This document shows positions 55,842-64,000 of a DNA stretch of 64,000 nucleotides, one piece after another (position 1 is the stretch's first letter; every line of letters begins with the position of its first letter). Location of the stretch: assembly GCA_020055655.1 (NCBI GenBank), contig JAIPUR010000005.1, forward strand, positions 1-64,000, read 5' to 3'. This stretch comes from Methanosarcinaceae archaeon. GTDB lineage: Archaea; Halobacteriota; Methanosarcinia; Methanosarcinales; Methanosarcinaceae. Position numbers and translations under genes: made by a program. Under the pieces are notes generated by a model. That model saw only the letters and a program-made list of their open reading frames with translations, ran no database searches and had not been told where the DNA came from.

Positions 55842-56579
55842 ATGGTTGAGCTCAATGCGGCTTTACATGGCACCTCAAAGAAGCCTATTACTCTCATGAA
55901 ATATGTTCAGAAGGACCGTCTCAAGAGAGATACATACGGTATTTATGGTGCTTCCATGATGGAGCCCATTGAGCTCAGTATTCGGAACTTGTTGAACATC
56001 AACCATGGATACGTTTCCTTTGTTAAGAAATACGGCAATGGAAGATATCTTATCAATTTCAAATTCCTGGAAAAACTGGTCGAGCAGGAGATCGTCAGCA
56101 TCGAGGATGCACAGAATGTCATAGACGCCTGGCTTGACGAGCACAAGTACCTCTCAGAAAACGAGGAAATTGCTGCATTGGGGTTGGATGTTATTCCTGT
56201 TGATGCGAAAGGATCCCTAGACGTCATGTCGTTCAAGATATCTCTGGAAACAGACATCCAGATAGGTCTGTTGCAGTCATCACTCAGTATGGGAAATGCA
56301 AAAGAATCCACATATGCAGCCGGATATGTCTCAGAAGAGGAACGTATGGTTGTCCTAAAAGGTCTGCAACATATTGTCCGGAACATCTCTAATAGTGCTA
56401 TCAATATGCGTCTTCGACTCATGAACAAAAAGGAAGATTCTGTTTGGATAGAGTTAGAGGAGCTGAGTCGACCGCAGTTTGAGTCCCGTGATGTGATAGA
56501 ATGGTACAATAGCGGAGTCCTCACGAAAGAACAGCTTCTCAAATGGGGGTTTCCCGGTGGAAGGGGAATAAGCAGATGA
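55842..56579 (+). CDS. Phage portal protein, C-terminal fragment
   Basis: 245 residues from ATG 55842 following GGAACGGAA. The C-terminal part resembles SPP1 gp6-type portal proteins: MSFKISLETDIQIGLLQSSL, GNAKESTYAAGYVSEEERMV, then RPQFESRDVIEWYNSGVLTK. Full portals are above 400 residues, so the N-terminal half is missing and a stop lies 36 bases upstream of the ATG. It is one base ahead of a MuF-like gene, the usual order in tailed-phage head modules. A prophage remnant, probably inactive. Confidence 0.6.
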   Translation: MVELNAALHGTSKKPITLMKYVQKDRLKRDTYGIYGASMMEPIELSIRNLLNINHGYVSFVKKYGNGRYLINFKFLEKLVEQEIVSIEDAQNVIDAWLDEHKYLSENEEIAALGLDVIPVDAKGSLDVMSFKISLETDIQIGLLQSSLSMGNAKESTYAAGYVSEEERMVVLKGLQHIVRNISNSAINMRLRLMNKKEDSVWIELEELSRPQFESRDVIEWYNSGVLTKEQLLKWGFPGGRGISR

Positions 56580-56580
56580 T

Positions 56581-57393
56581 ATGATGTCACTCCTGAAATC
56601 TCCTGAAATGGTCCGGGTCGAGAACCAGCTTATATCTCTTTTTGACCACACCATGGAAAGAGCATTTAGATTAAGGACCACGGGATATGAGCGTGAGCTT
56701 GTCCACAATGTTCGTAGGGAATTTGATTCCAAGACATATGTGAAGCAACTGGACAATATTATCACTGCGATCATCAAGCAATCGTTGCTATACGCAGATA
56801 ATCAACTGAAACAGATGTCTACAGCTGCAATCGAAGATTCATATGTAATTACAGAAGAAGCTGTAAGGATATCCACAGAGCTGGCAGACAATGTTGTAGA
56901 GTCTATCGTCCACATGTTCAAAGATGATGCTATCTATACTACACATCCCAACCAGCTGGCCAGAAGGATAGTAGAATCCTGGGAAGGAGAACGATACAAG
57001 GCAGTTAGATTTGCCAGGATCTTCACTGCAGACGTTGCCACCAACACTACAGTGTACCGATATAGGCAGCGTGGTGTGGAATACGTTGAATTCGATGCTG
57101 AGCTTGATGATAGGACAAGTGATCAGTGTAGGGCTTTGCACGGGACAGTGTTCGACCTCTCAAAGGGTTCCGTGGACCTGTATCGTCCTCCGCTACATCA
57201 CAGCTGTAGGAGTGGTCTCAAAATAATCTCCATCCATCAACAGATAGACACGGATAAATTATTTGAAAACAGAGATTTCAGCAGTTATGAAAAAGCTTTC
57301 AAGGAGATTGACGTTTTTAACAAAAAGTATCGCATAAATAAATTCGTGCTTGATGCTGACATAGAGACAAGATTGGCAGGGATGAAAACCTAG
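56581..57393 (+). CDS. Phage minor head (MuF/SPP1 gp7-like) protein
   Basis: 270 residues. The MuF-type C-terminal domain is clear: RYRQRGVEYVEFDAELDDRT, then SDQCRALHGTVFDLSKGSVD and PPLHHSCRSG, with the cysteine and histidine pair expected of this domain (PF04233). The N-terminal half is helical. In tailed phages it follows the portal gene, as here. Two ATG codons (56581, 56584) are available. No capsid, terminase or integrase gene is seen nearby, so the rest of the prophage is lost. Confidence 0.78.
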   Translation: MMSLLKSPEMVRVENQLISLFDHTMERAFRLRTTGYERELVHNVRREFDSKTYVKQLDNIITAIIKQSLLYADNQLKQMSTAAIEDSYVITEEAVRISTELADNVVESIVHMFKDDAIYTTHPNQLARRIVESWEGERYKAVRFARIFTADVATNTTVYRYRQRGVEYVEFDAELDDRTSDQCRALHGTVFDLSKGSVDLYRPPLHHSCRSGLKIISIHQQIDTDKLFENRDFSSYEKAFKEIDVFNKKYRINKFVLDADIETRLAGMKT

Positions 57394-57539
57394 GTATAAT
57401 ATTGGATGTTTAACTTCCGCTTGATATTATGAGATGGTCTTTCAAGTTTATGTTTAGCATTAAAAAATGGATTTTAGATTTGTTTTGAAGAAAATTGAGA
57501 TTTCCAGAAAAAATAAAAATGAAAAAAGATGAACAAGGA

Positions 57540-60500
57540 TTACTTCTTTCCCTTTGTTTCATCGATTTTTTTTTTGATATCCTCCTGTGCCTTTTTCATG
57601 TGAGGTTTGGCCTTTTCATATCCTTCCTTTGTCTGTTGTGAAGCAAATTCCGCACCTTTGGCAGTGTAATCAGCAGCTTTTTTACTTGCATCCCTTATGG
57701 CAGGTATCCCTTTATCGTTGAATTCCTGAGACCCTTTTTTAATAAGTTTTTGCGCCTTGCCCTGTGCTTTTTTCAGGTCCAAGGACTTTGCCAGATTCCC
57801 TGACTTTTTCATGACCACAAAACCTGCACTAGCCACAAAACCGATGAGTATCAACGGTATCAGCCATAATAAAGAAAGACCTCTGTCGTTATCGGCATCA
57901 AGTTCATCATCTGATAACTTTACATCTACTTCCTGACCAAGATCACCTTCATATGCATATGTAGGTTCAACATCATTATACACAACATATTCCATGTCAC
58001 CCGTAACACCTGTACTTTCCAGTGAGAACTCATGTTCATCGAAGTAATCTTCGGGCTCTTCCAGTTCTTTTATCAACTCTTCATTACTGATAGTATAGAT
58101 TTTTTCAGCAGTATATTCCACAGAGTAAGGTTCAATGCTGATCTGTGCCGGAACGTCTGATGGAAGAGGCTGAACATACAATAGGCCATCTCGCAGGTCG
58201 ACTACGTATTCATAGTCATCACCATATCCTGGATCAGGATAATGCACTTTTACAAGATACTGACGTATCTCATCATCTTTTACTTTCAGGTAAGCACCAT
58301 CTATCCTTACGGCAGTGCTCCTGTTACTTCTTTCATAGTTAGCAGCTTTTCCGATAACCATGCTTTTCTTATATTCGATCTCAGAAGTGGAATTCAAACA
58401 TCCCAGATCAAAGAATACTTCACCTGAATCATATCTTCTATTATTGTTAGCATCCCTGAAACCTTCAAAAGTGTCCCTCTTACCGTTGCCTTCTGTGGTA
58501 TCAGCAAAGAAACCGTGTTCAATGAATATTTTGTCTATCTCCGCAGATTTGCTGGGATTTGCTTCCCTGAAAGCAACATAATAATCATAGAAATCTGTTC
58601 TCTGAACCTTAAGCACGGACCACATATCATAAAGGGACAGGGAAAGAGAATCACCATTGTCGTTTTTCTTATCATACATATCCCACAGAACAGAGGCAAC
58701 TGCAAATTCCTCATCGTAACCTTTCCCATCCCACGGATGATAATTATTCTCAAGACTACCAAAAGATGCATAAATATCCGATTTTGTCTTTCCATCAGCC
58801 GGATTGCTGTCACCGAACTTATCGGAGATCACAAGAGCAATGAACTCCGCAAAGCCTTCATCAAAGGAATCTGCAGTGTTAGGGTTCAGGAACCCATCAT
58901 GGTTAACTGTACCTGCCTCTTTACCGCCGCTTGTCCATCCACCATAGTTAGCATACATCAGATGATGGGCGAACTCATGGTACTCACGGTTCTTCGGCCT
59001 GTTCGAGTTGGAGTATCCAGCATCATTACTTGAAATAAGGATTTGTGATTCTCCCGGAGAATAGAGGGTATTGTCATTGTTATTGCCCACAAGTATCTCC
59101 ACAGGTAGCTTGTAATCTATGTTGGCCTCAAGGTCAACAAGACAAAAATCTACAGCCTCAGCTGTATGGGCATAAATGACACCAAGACTTTTCATATCAG
59201 CAAGATCGCCGGTACTGCTGGCTTTATCCCTTCCCTGAGAACCATCCAGTCTGATATGGGCTTCGATATTTCCCTGATCAACTATAGTCAGTTCCTGGTA
59301 ATACCAGACATTTTTGTAAGTATTTCCATCCAGATCATAAAGTAGGAAATAATTCGTATCATCCCTTTCGTAGGAAAGAATAACAAAGAATTCTACTTTA
59401 ATATTCTTCTCCTTATCATCTATTTCCATTGTAACAGGAATCTGAAAATCACCATGTTCATCTGCTATACCTTCAAATACCTCGCCTTTTACCCTTGCTT
59501 CAAGCTTTGTATATGGTAGTGGGTTTCCATCAGCATCGCTGACCGAACCGCTTATGTACAGAGTCTCAGGCCCTTCTTCAAGGGGTAATTCTGTTTCAAA
59601 AACAGAAGGATATGAACCACTGGAAGTACCAACGGGTGTATAATACTGACTTCTGGCTATGTTATGGAATTCATCCAGAGATTCTTTGACAGCAGAATCC
59701 ACATCTACATCTTTTACACCCTGGATCTCCTTTGCTATCCATGTTTTATAGATTACAAAATCATTGACAACTACCTCAGATGTATAGCCTAAAGAGATCG
59801 AATACTCATCATAAGGTTCTCCGTTGTCGTCATAAAGTGTTTTTTTTGACTTGTCAACACTAAACATGTAGTAACCCCTGGAAGGACCTGTATTTCCCGG
59901 GCTACCATAATATTCAGAAACTTCCATACCTTCTTTAGGATTATCAAGGTATTCTTTTGGTATGGATGTGCATGATATATAATCGTCATTGACATTTCCA
60001 TAACATACTTCTCTGCCAAAAGATCCCATATAGCGCTGCATAGGATCATAAATTGAATTCACATCAGACGCCCTCACATAACCGAAACTGGGAGTATAAG
60101 TTACTTTATCCCAGTATTCTGTCTTGAATTCTCCATCGGGAAGGTCCGGAAGATCCGCATAAAAGCTTACAGGTGAAGCATGAACTTCCTTTGAGACAGT
60201 TCCGACTGTACCCATATACATTCCCCAGTCCGGATATTTGCTTTTCATTTCTTCAACATCACCGTAAAACCGGAATGATACGGCTGCTTGCTCATCTCCT
60301 TCCCTGAAACCTGAAAAAATCACAGCATCAAAAACGATCTCATCCTCACCTGAATATTCAAATTCGTTTGGTCTGGAAGTTTCACCATTTCTTTTTAAAT
60401 TGATATTTCCATGAGTACTCACACTGATCCTATGTGTAAGTTCCCGTAACATGGGATCATCAATGACCAGTTTTACCTGAAATATTTCACCTGACACCAC

Positions 60501-60593
60501 ATTATCTGGCATTTCTATCCTGGCATTCTGTCCGGCAGAAACAAGAGGGCAGAGCAGGATAAGTAACATAATCAAAACAACATATATTCTCAT
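57540..60593 (-). CDS. Large membrane-anchored surface protein with HExxH metallopeptidase-like domain
   Basis: 1017 residues. A signal peptide (VVLIMLLILLCPLVSAG) leads to a long extracellular part with an early beta domain, a carboxypeptidase-regulatory-like module (YISGSVSDADGNPLPYTKLE, DEHGDFQIPV) and a catalytic-looking domain with HEFAHH (His539, Glu540, His543) and DEGFAEF (Glu579), the arrangement of gluzincins. One membrane helix (LLWLIPLILIGFVASAGFVV) and a lysine-rich cytosolic tail of about 120 residues end the protein. ATG 60593 follows GGTGGT; longer frames add a non-signal leader. It follows a PH-like and a small membrane gene on the same strand. Confidence 0.8.
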   Translation of the reverse strand: MRIYVVLIMLLILLCPLVSAGQNARIEMPDNVVSGEIFQVKLVIDDPMLRELTHRISVSTHGNINLKRNGETSRPNEFEYSGEDEIVFDAVIFSGFREGDEQAAVSFRFYGDVEEMKSKYPDWGMYMGTVGTVSKEVHASPVSFYADLPDLPDGEFKTEYWDKVTYTPSFGYVRASDVNSIYDPMQRYMGSFGREVCYGNVNDDYISCTSIPKEYLDNPKEGMEVSEYYGSPGNTGPSRGYYMFSVDKSKKTLYDDNGEPYDEYSISLGYTSEVVVNDFVIYKTWIAKEIQGVKDVDVDSAVKESLDEFHNIARSQYYTPVGTSSGSYPSVFETELPLEEGPETLYISGSVSDADGNPLPYTKLEARVKGEVFEGIADEHGDFQIPVTMEIDDKEKNIKVEFFVILSYERDDTNYFLLYDLDGNTYKNVWYYQELTIVDQGNIEAHIRLDGSQGRDKASSTGDLADMKSLGVIYAHTAEAVDFCLVDLEANIDYKLPVEILVGNNNDNTLYSPGESQILISSNDAGYSNSNRPKNREYHEFAHHLMYANYGGWTSGGKEAGTVNHDGFLNPNTADSFDEGFAEFIALVISDKFGDSNPADGKTKSDIYASFGSLENNYHPWDGKGYDEEFAVASVLWDMYDKKNDNGDSLSLSLYDMWSVLKVQRTDFYDYYVAFREANPSKSAEIDKIFIEHGFFADTTEGNGKRDTFEGFRDANNNRRYDSGEVFFDLGCLNSTSEIEYKKSMVIGKAANYERSNRSTAVRIDGAYLKVKDDEIRQYLVKVHYPDPGYGDDYEYVVDLRDGLLYVQPLPSDVPAQISIEPYSVEYTAEKIYTISNEELIKELEEPEDYFDEHEFSLESTGVTGDMEYVVYNDVEPTYAYEGDLGQEVDVKLSDDELDADNDRGLSLLWLIPLILIGFVASAGFVVMKKSGNLAKSLDLKKAQGKAQKLIKKGSQEFNDKGIPAIRDASKKAADYTAKGAEFASQQTKEGYEKAKPHMKKAQEDIKKKIDETKGKK

Positions 60594-60782
60594 TTTACCA
60601 CCAGCACTTTTTTTAAATTTTGATTTAATTACCCATTTTTTAAGTATCAAAAGCTTATACAAATTGAATGATAAAAATAAAAGAAATAAACAGGAACATG
60701 AGTTAATCACATGTTCTGACCTTGCACACCATTACATGGAAGTATCCCGTACCTAACGATCAAGAAAAATTCCATACATTGA

Positions 60783-61253
60783 TCATTTTACCCTGTTACC
60801 GTATATGGTCTGCAATTGTCCCTTCGGATCAAAATCTGTTTTGTACTTCAATTTCCCTGAATCCGCCTTGATGATAAGCTCCCAGGTTGTTTGAGTTATG
60901 CCATCGTCATCAGACCTGGTCTTCTTATTGACCTTTATTGAACTGATAGTTGAGTTAGGAATTGCAAAATTCGCTTTGTCCTCTGCCAAGGCAGTCTGTG
61001 CACTCATACCTGCATATCTTTCTGCGTATTTGTTCACACCGGATATCTGAGCACCCCACTGACTAAAGAAGCCCTTACCTTCAGCTTTGGCCTGTGCACG
61101 GGAATCTTTTATAACCTGATTCAGCATTTCACGTGTAACCTTTGCTATGACGGTAGTATCAGACGTTGCGATCAAAGTGAACATATCATAGGATATACCC
61201 AACATCTTACTTTTCTTTATGTTTGGAACAATACCGATTATTCTGTCATCCAT
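60783..61253 (-). CDS. PH-like domain protein of the metallopeptidase operon
   Basis: 156 residues, from ATG 61253 following GAGGTTT (an ATG at 61271 is also possible). [19 protein letters not shown] and ISYDMFTLIATSDTTVIAKV start a bacterial-PH-like fold, an Ala/Gln-rich helical insert follows (IKDSRAQAKAEGKGFFSQWG), and the fold closes with WELIIKADSGKLKYKTDF. No signal peptide, so cytosolic. It may meet the lysine-rich cytosolic tail of the metallopeptidase. Its start overlaps the stop of the upstream membrane gene by eight bases. Confidence 0.6.
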   Translation of the reverse strand: MDDRIIGIVPNIKKSKMLGISYDMFTLIATSDTTVIAKVTREMLNQVIKDSRAQAKAEGKGFFSQWGAQISGVNKYAERYAGMSAQTALAEDKANFAIPNSTISSIKVNKKTRSDDDGITQTTWELIIKADSGKLKYKTDFDPKGQLQTIYGNRVK

Positions 61254-61428
61254 AGGAAACCTCTTTGCCATCTATTGAATTGAAACCACTTCTGTACCAT
61301 AGAATTACAACCATAGATGATAATAATAAAGGTATAAAAGTAATAAATATATAAAGATTATCTTTTGATCCTCCTATTAAACCAAATAGTAAAACAGGTT
61401 CCAGCCGTATATTCACCTGATACTGCAA
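61246..61428 (-). CDS. Possible small membrane protein at the head of the operon
   Basis: 60 residues with one hydrophobic segment ([20 protein letters not shown]) and a short polar tail. The TTG start at 61428 is weak; GTG five codons in is an alternative. Its stop overlaps the start of the PH-like gene by eight bases, which suggests translational coupling and supports it as real. No homologue is recognised. Confidence 0.4.
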   Translation of the reverse strand: MQYQVNIRLEPVLLFGLIGGSKDNLYIFITFIPLLLSSMVVILWYRSGFNSIDGKEVSYG

Positions 61429-61442
61429 AAGAATTATTACTT

Positions 61443-61612
61443 CCGGAAAAATAATCGGATACGATCAAGCAGAAAGGAAATATAGCGAACAAATCAAGGT
61501 TAAAAAGTACTGGAATCAAGTGAAAGAGGTCAAATTTAAGTTGTTAGTACATAACCTTGACAGATATGTCAAGGTTATATTTGTTATTCAAGCAAGGATT
61601 TCTAAAGAGGCC
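61443..61612 (+). mobile_element. Decayed 3' end of an insertion sequence (copy 2)
   Basis: The frame reads [19 protein letters not shown], then [20 protein letters not shown] and [12 protein letters not shown], a transposase C-terminus that also appears at 37496-37610 and 62855-62920. It is the longest copy, about 55 codons, without an N-terminus. The terminal repeat is altered (61598-61612). Confidence 0.55.
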
Positions 61613-61681
61613 TTAAATAAATTAAATTCTAAAGTTTTTTTAAACTACAAATAGTGATTTAGATCGGAATTCTACAAAGTG

Positions 61682-61728
61682 CTTGCTTGTATAATCTTTT
61701 TATACCTGTTGTATTTGTACTTTAACGC
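61682..61728 (+). repeat. Repeated promoter-like block, copy 2
   Basis: Nearly identical to 52799-52845 but with ACG in place of the ATG. It lies about 190 bases upstream of membrane protein copy B, so both duplicated blocks occur near each other at 52.3-52.8 kb and at 61.7-62.1 kb, in opposite order. Confidence 0.5.
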
Positions 61729-61870
61729 TGATTCTCCACAATTGAAAAAGAAACTCTAAGGTAAAGGAAATAGGCCTTTTTTGATCGGTACGTATCTTTA
61801 CTTAATACCACAGTAAAGATAAGTCGAACTCATACTCTAATGGTCATGAATACATGGTCATATGTGCAAG

Positions 61871-61917
61871 CTTTTCATCATCCGAAACACATAAATCTGC
61901 AATAAGTAATATTGTGT
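61871..61917 (+). promoter_or_regulatory. Conserved promoter of small membrane protein copy B
   Basis: Identical in 47 bases to 52357-52403, with the same BRE-like CCGAAAC and TATA-like ACATAAAT about 25 bases before the ATG. Confidence 0.6.
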
Positions 61918-62103
61918 ATGGAGTTTAGAAGAGACCTTTATGTGTCTGCTTTTGTGGGTGCATCGCTTTCCTATATATTCAATATAATAGCATTCACGGG
62001 TGAATTAAATCTTTTCAGATGGTTTGCATTCGCCGTGTTTTTCCTAATTATGACATATGGTTTTGAGAAATTTATAAACTGGGCAAATAGATTTGAAGAC
62101 TAA
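61918..62103 (+). CDS. Duplicated 61-residue membrane protein, copy B
   Basis: MEFRRDLYVSAFVGASLSYI and the tail FEKFINWANRFED; two membrane helices. It differs from copy A (52404-52589) by about five conservative or semi-conservative residue changes and about a dozen bases. The similarity continues for some 60 bases past the stop (CATTCTGTTTTTTGGG). The unit was therefore copied with its promoter and 3' flank. No family is recognised. Confidence 0.65.
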   Translation: MEFRRDLYVSAFVGASLSYIFNIIAFTGELNLFRWFAFAVFFLIMTYGFEKFINWANRFED

Positions 62104-62289
62104 CAAATGTAGTAAATGATTCTGGGAATTATGTAAAATAAACTGCCATTCTGTTTTTTGGGGAAACCTGATCGAAGTAAAAGTAATGTGGGAAGGGAAT
62201 GGAGAAATATTTGAAAAAACAATTCCTGATATGAGAAAATGACTTGACCCTATTATATTTAGGCGAACCCACATTTGAGGTGGTAGGAA

Positions 62290-62745
62290 TTGAACAAAGT
62301 TATAAAGTTGATTATTTTATCCCTAATTACTGTAGCTGTTGTCTTAACTGCAGTAATCCTAATTAGCAATTTATACTTCACTGTGAATTCTGTCGAGACG
62401 GGCAGTGAACAGGTTGTCAGAATAAGTGAGGAAGACCTGGATAACGACCTTTTGATTGGAAGAAGCTATGGTTACGAGGATCGTCTGGTATTCACATATG
62501 TTCCTCGTACTCCAGAACAGAAGATCGATCTATATGCTGACTATAAAATAAAGGAAGATGGCACAACATTAGCCGCTGGAAAGCACAGACCATATGAGGA
62601 TGTTTCTGTTGATAACCCAATAAGCTTTGAAGTTCAAAGGAATCCATCCTCTGTGTATGAACTCGATATATCCGTCGAAGATACAGATGGAAAGCTGGTC
62701 CATAAAAGCAGTATGACACTCGGGTCGAAGAATAACTATAATTAA
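62290..62745 (+). CDS. Hypothetical membrane-anchored protein
   Basis: 151 residues from TTG 62290 after GAGGTGGTAGG. One N-terminal membrane helix (LIILSLITVAVVLTAVILI) is followed by an extracellular domain of beta pattern (DRLVFTYVPRTPEQKIDLYA, then ISFEVQRNPSSVYELDISVE). No cysteines and no recognised family. It stands alone between copy B of the 61-residue protein and a transposase relic. Confidence 0.6.
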   Translation: MNKVIKLIILSLITVAVVLTAVILISNLYFTVNSVETGSEQVVRISEEDLDNDLLIGRSYGYEDRLVFTYVPRTPEQKIDLYADYKIKEDGTTLAAGKHRPYEDVSVDNPISFEVQRNPSSVYELDISVEDTDGKLVHKSSMTLGSKNNYN

Positions 62746-62854
62746 ATATGTTGGAGTATGAGAGAAAGCCGGTTCTTTAGCTTTCCCTCTTGAGGTGGTA
62801 TCAAGGCAGAATGTACCGAAATCAATCAAAGGAGGCTAATTCAAACTAGTTAGC
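62746..62854. other. Intergenic region
   Basis: About 110 bases with no gene. It leads into the transposase relic that follows. Confidence 0.5.
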
Positions 62855-62920
62855 TCTTAAACTTGAAAGGGGTATGTCAAGATCATATTTATTGTTCAAA
62901 TAAGTATTTCTACAGAGCCC
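62855..62920 (+). mobile_element. Decayed 3' end of an insertion sequence with intact terminal repeat (copy 3)
   Basis: GYVKIIFIVQISISTEPN is read through the end, where ATTTCTACAGAGCCC (62906-62920) is the terminal repeat itself. It shows that the transposase frame in this family runs into the inverted repeat (the ISTEP residues). Only about 20 codons survive. Confidence 0.5.
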
Positions 62921-63076
62921 AATTTTAATCAAGTCTTGATTAAAGAATGTGTATATGTATACATATCTTCAGAAAAATTATTGTTTTCCTTCACACCCCT
63001 ACAATATCATCAAGCTACTTTTGAGTGCGTCCGTATACTGCTCTTAATTCTTTGATTTACTTTTTCATTCAACATC

Positions 63077-63463
63077 TCATTTTCTCCTGAACCAGAACTT
63101 GAACAGATTTGCCGTGATTATCATTGTGAAAAATACAATCGCGATAACAGTATTGACGTCAACTAAAACAATTTGAAAATAATTCACCCAGAATATACCC
63201 GTCAGCACAAAGAAAGTTATCACCCATGAATAAGAAAGGCTGATTGAACCTATTTTTCTGCTCCGTTCATCCTGAACTGGACCTTCTCCATATCTAAACG
63301 CATAGAGAATACCAAACATGATAAGGACAGTACCCATTGTCACAAGAGTGATAGTTATGATCTGATCAAATTGCATGAAAAATTCCACAAATATTCCTGC
63401 AAGTAAAATCAAAGCACCTGCAAAAATCCGATTTCTGTATTTTTTTGGTATATTAACCGACAT
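63077..63463 (-). CDS. DUF2178-like membrane protein
   Basis: 128 residues from ATG 63463 following GAGGT. Four membrane helices in two pairs around the conserved cytosolic segment QDERSRKIGSISLSYSWVIT, which is the family mark. DUF2178 proteins are usually paired with a small XRE-type regulator, as here (63556-63750). The role is unknown. It is the last gene of a three-gene run. Confidence 0.7.
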   Translation of the reverse strand: MSVNIPKKYRNRIFAGALILLAGIFVEFFMQFDQIITITLVTMGTVLIMFGILYAFRYGEGPVQDERSRKIGSISLSYSWVITFFVLTGIFWVNYFQIVLVDVNTVIAIVFFTMIITANLFKFWFRRK

Positions 63464-63555
63464 GTTGTACCTCATTATTCCCATTGTCTTAAAATTAAAA
63501 ATATAATATATTAATATGTGTTGTAAACGTATACTTCTATAAATTGATGTTAACA

Positions 63556-63750
63556 TCATTCTTCATAAAGAAAAATATCTTCAATTGAACACTCAAAATA
63601 TCGTGACATCCTGAATGCCAATTTTATACTTGGATCGTATTTACCACGCTCTATCGCATTGATAGTTTGTCTTGTCACTTCCATTTCATCAGCCAGATGT
63701 TCCTGGGTAATGTCTCTCTTTGCTCTCCAGACTTTTAAAGTGTTCTTCAT
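63556..63750 (-). CDS. XRE-family helix-turn-helix regulator
   Basis: 64 residues, a single helix-turn-helix domain: LKVWRAKRDITQEHLADEME, then VTRQTINAIERGKYDPSIKL and FECSIEDIF. This minimal type regulates the membrane protein genes next to it. It sits between two DUF2178-like genes on the same strand, 17 bases behind the first. Confidence 0.88.
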   Translation of the reverse strand: MKNTLKVWRAKRDITQEHLADEMEVTRQTINAIERGKYDPSIKLAFRMSRYFECSIEDIFLYEE

Positions 63751-63767
63751 TCAAAAACCATCCTGGA

Positions 63768-64000
63768 TCACATTTGTCTTTTGTACCAGTAGTAATATCC
63801 CACATATGAGATCGTTGTTATAACAAACAATAAAGACACAATAGGGTAAGCTTGAATGTCAAATTCTGTGACGCCAAGAAATGCCATCAATACACCTTCG
63901 AGAATAATAAGTATTATCAAAGTTTTGTGACTAGCTTTCTCAGAGATATAATATATTCTTTCATCTTCCACCACGGTTCCTTTATTCTTGAGCCGGATAC
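63768..64000 (-). CDS. DUF2178-like membrane protein, C-terminal part (5' end outside window)
   Basis: The frame is open from the right edge to the stop at 63768-63770. It reads KGTVVEDERIYYISEKASHK, the family mark, then two membrane helices (LIILIILEGVLMAFLGV and IVSLLFVITTISYVGYYY). The GTG codons at 63971-63976 are inside the conserved segment and are probably not the start. It is paralogous to the gene at 63077-63463. Confidence 0.65.
   Translation of the reverse strand, partial: IRLKNKGTVVEDERIYYISEKASHKTLIILIILEGVLMAFLGVTEFDIQAYPIVSLLFVITTISYVGYYYWYKRQM

Noticed and set aside
57540-60710. Start of the large surface protein at 60710
   Set aside because: The extra 39 residues have no ribosome site and precede a clean signal peptide at ATG 60593.

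Overview
The window looks like chromosome of a methylotrophic methanogen of the Methanosarcinaceae (Methanolobus/Methanococcoides-like). The evidence is the AT-rich DNA, archaeal TATA/BRE promoters, an archaeal information-processing set (FEN-1 with a PIP box, LSm, Trm1, Taw2, a SKI2-like helicase) and methanogen genes: Mch, FprA, MsvR-like V4R regulator, MptE, archaeal CobY/CobZ and an F390-synthetase-like enzyme. The genus is an inference.

Layout. 1-7.3 kb: end of an MFS transporter, an FAD oxidoreductase, FEN-1, RNase HI, a DUF2284 protein, two tiny zinc-ribbon proteins, two identical tandem tRNA-Glu genes, a wHTH regulator, LSm and DUF3467. 7.4-18.7 kb: DUF5814-type helicase, a RecA-fold protein without Walker A, the operon ileS-mptE-DUF373-mtnP, then divergent fprA and a protein resembling a degenerate tyrosine recombinase. 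18.8-26.4 kb: an FGE-like lipoprotein and a cobalamin lower-ligand assembly block (cobD paralogue, cobD, cbiB, cobZ, cobS, cobY). 26.5-34.6 kb: AIM24-like protein, phosphoesterase, cupredoxin-like lipoprotein, trm1, wHTH, DUF2110, msvR-like regulator divergent from taw2, then mch with a DUF2124-like partner.

34.6-46 kb is a sensory island: four histidine kinases (two of REC-PAS-HK type), a stand-alone response regulator and a CheF-like protein whose frame is split exactly at a -1 slippery heptamer. 46-64 kb is accessory: fasciclin lipoprotein, F390-synthetase-like ligase, small membrane proteins, P-II with two split DUF1538 genes, prophage head genes, a large membrane-anchored metallopeptidase in a three-gene operon, a duplicated 61-residue membrane protein with an unusually conserved promoter, and many relics (transposase ends, a MITE, truncated HepT, DUF523/DUF1722 fossil).

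Connections. FprA, the V4R regulator and the F390-synthetase-like enzyme form a plausible oxygen/redox-handling set. The cob block covers corrinoid side-chain and lower-ligand assembly, which fits the corrinoid demand of methyl-group metabolism. The strongest leads are the cobD paralogue that keeps its cysteine-rich metal domain but has Asn in place of the PLP lysine, and the CheF-like gene with a dnaX-type slippery site. Family names are recalled from sequence motifs; no search was run.
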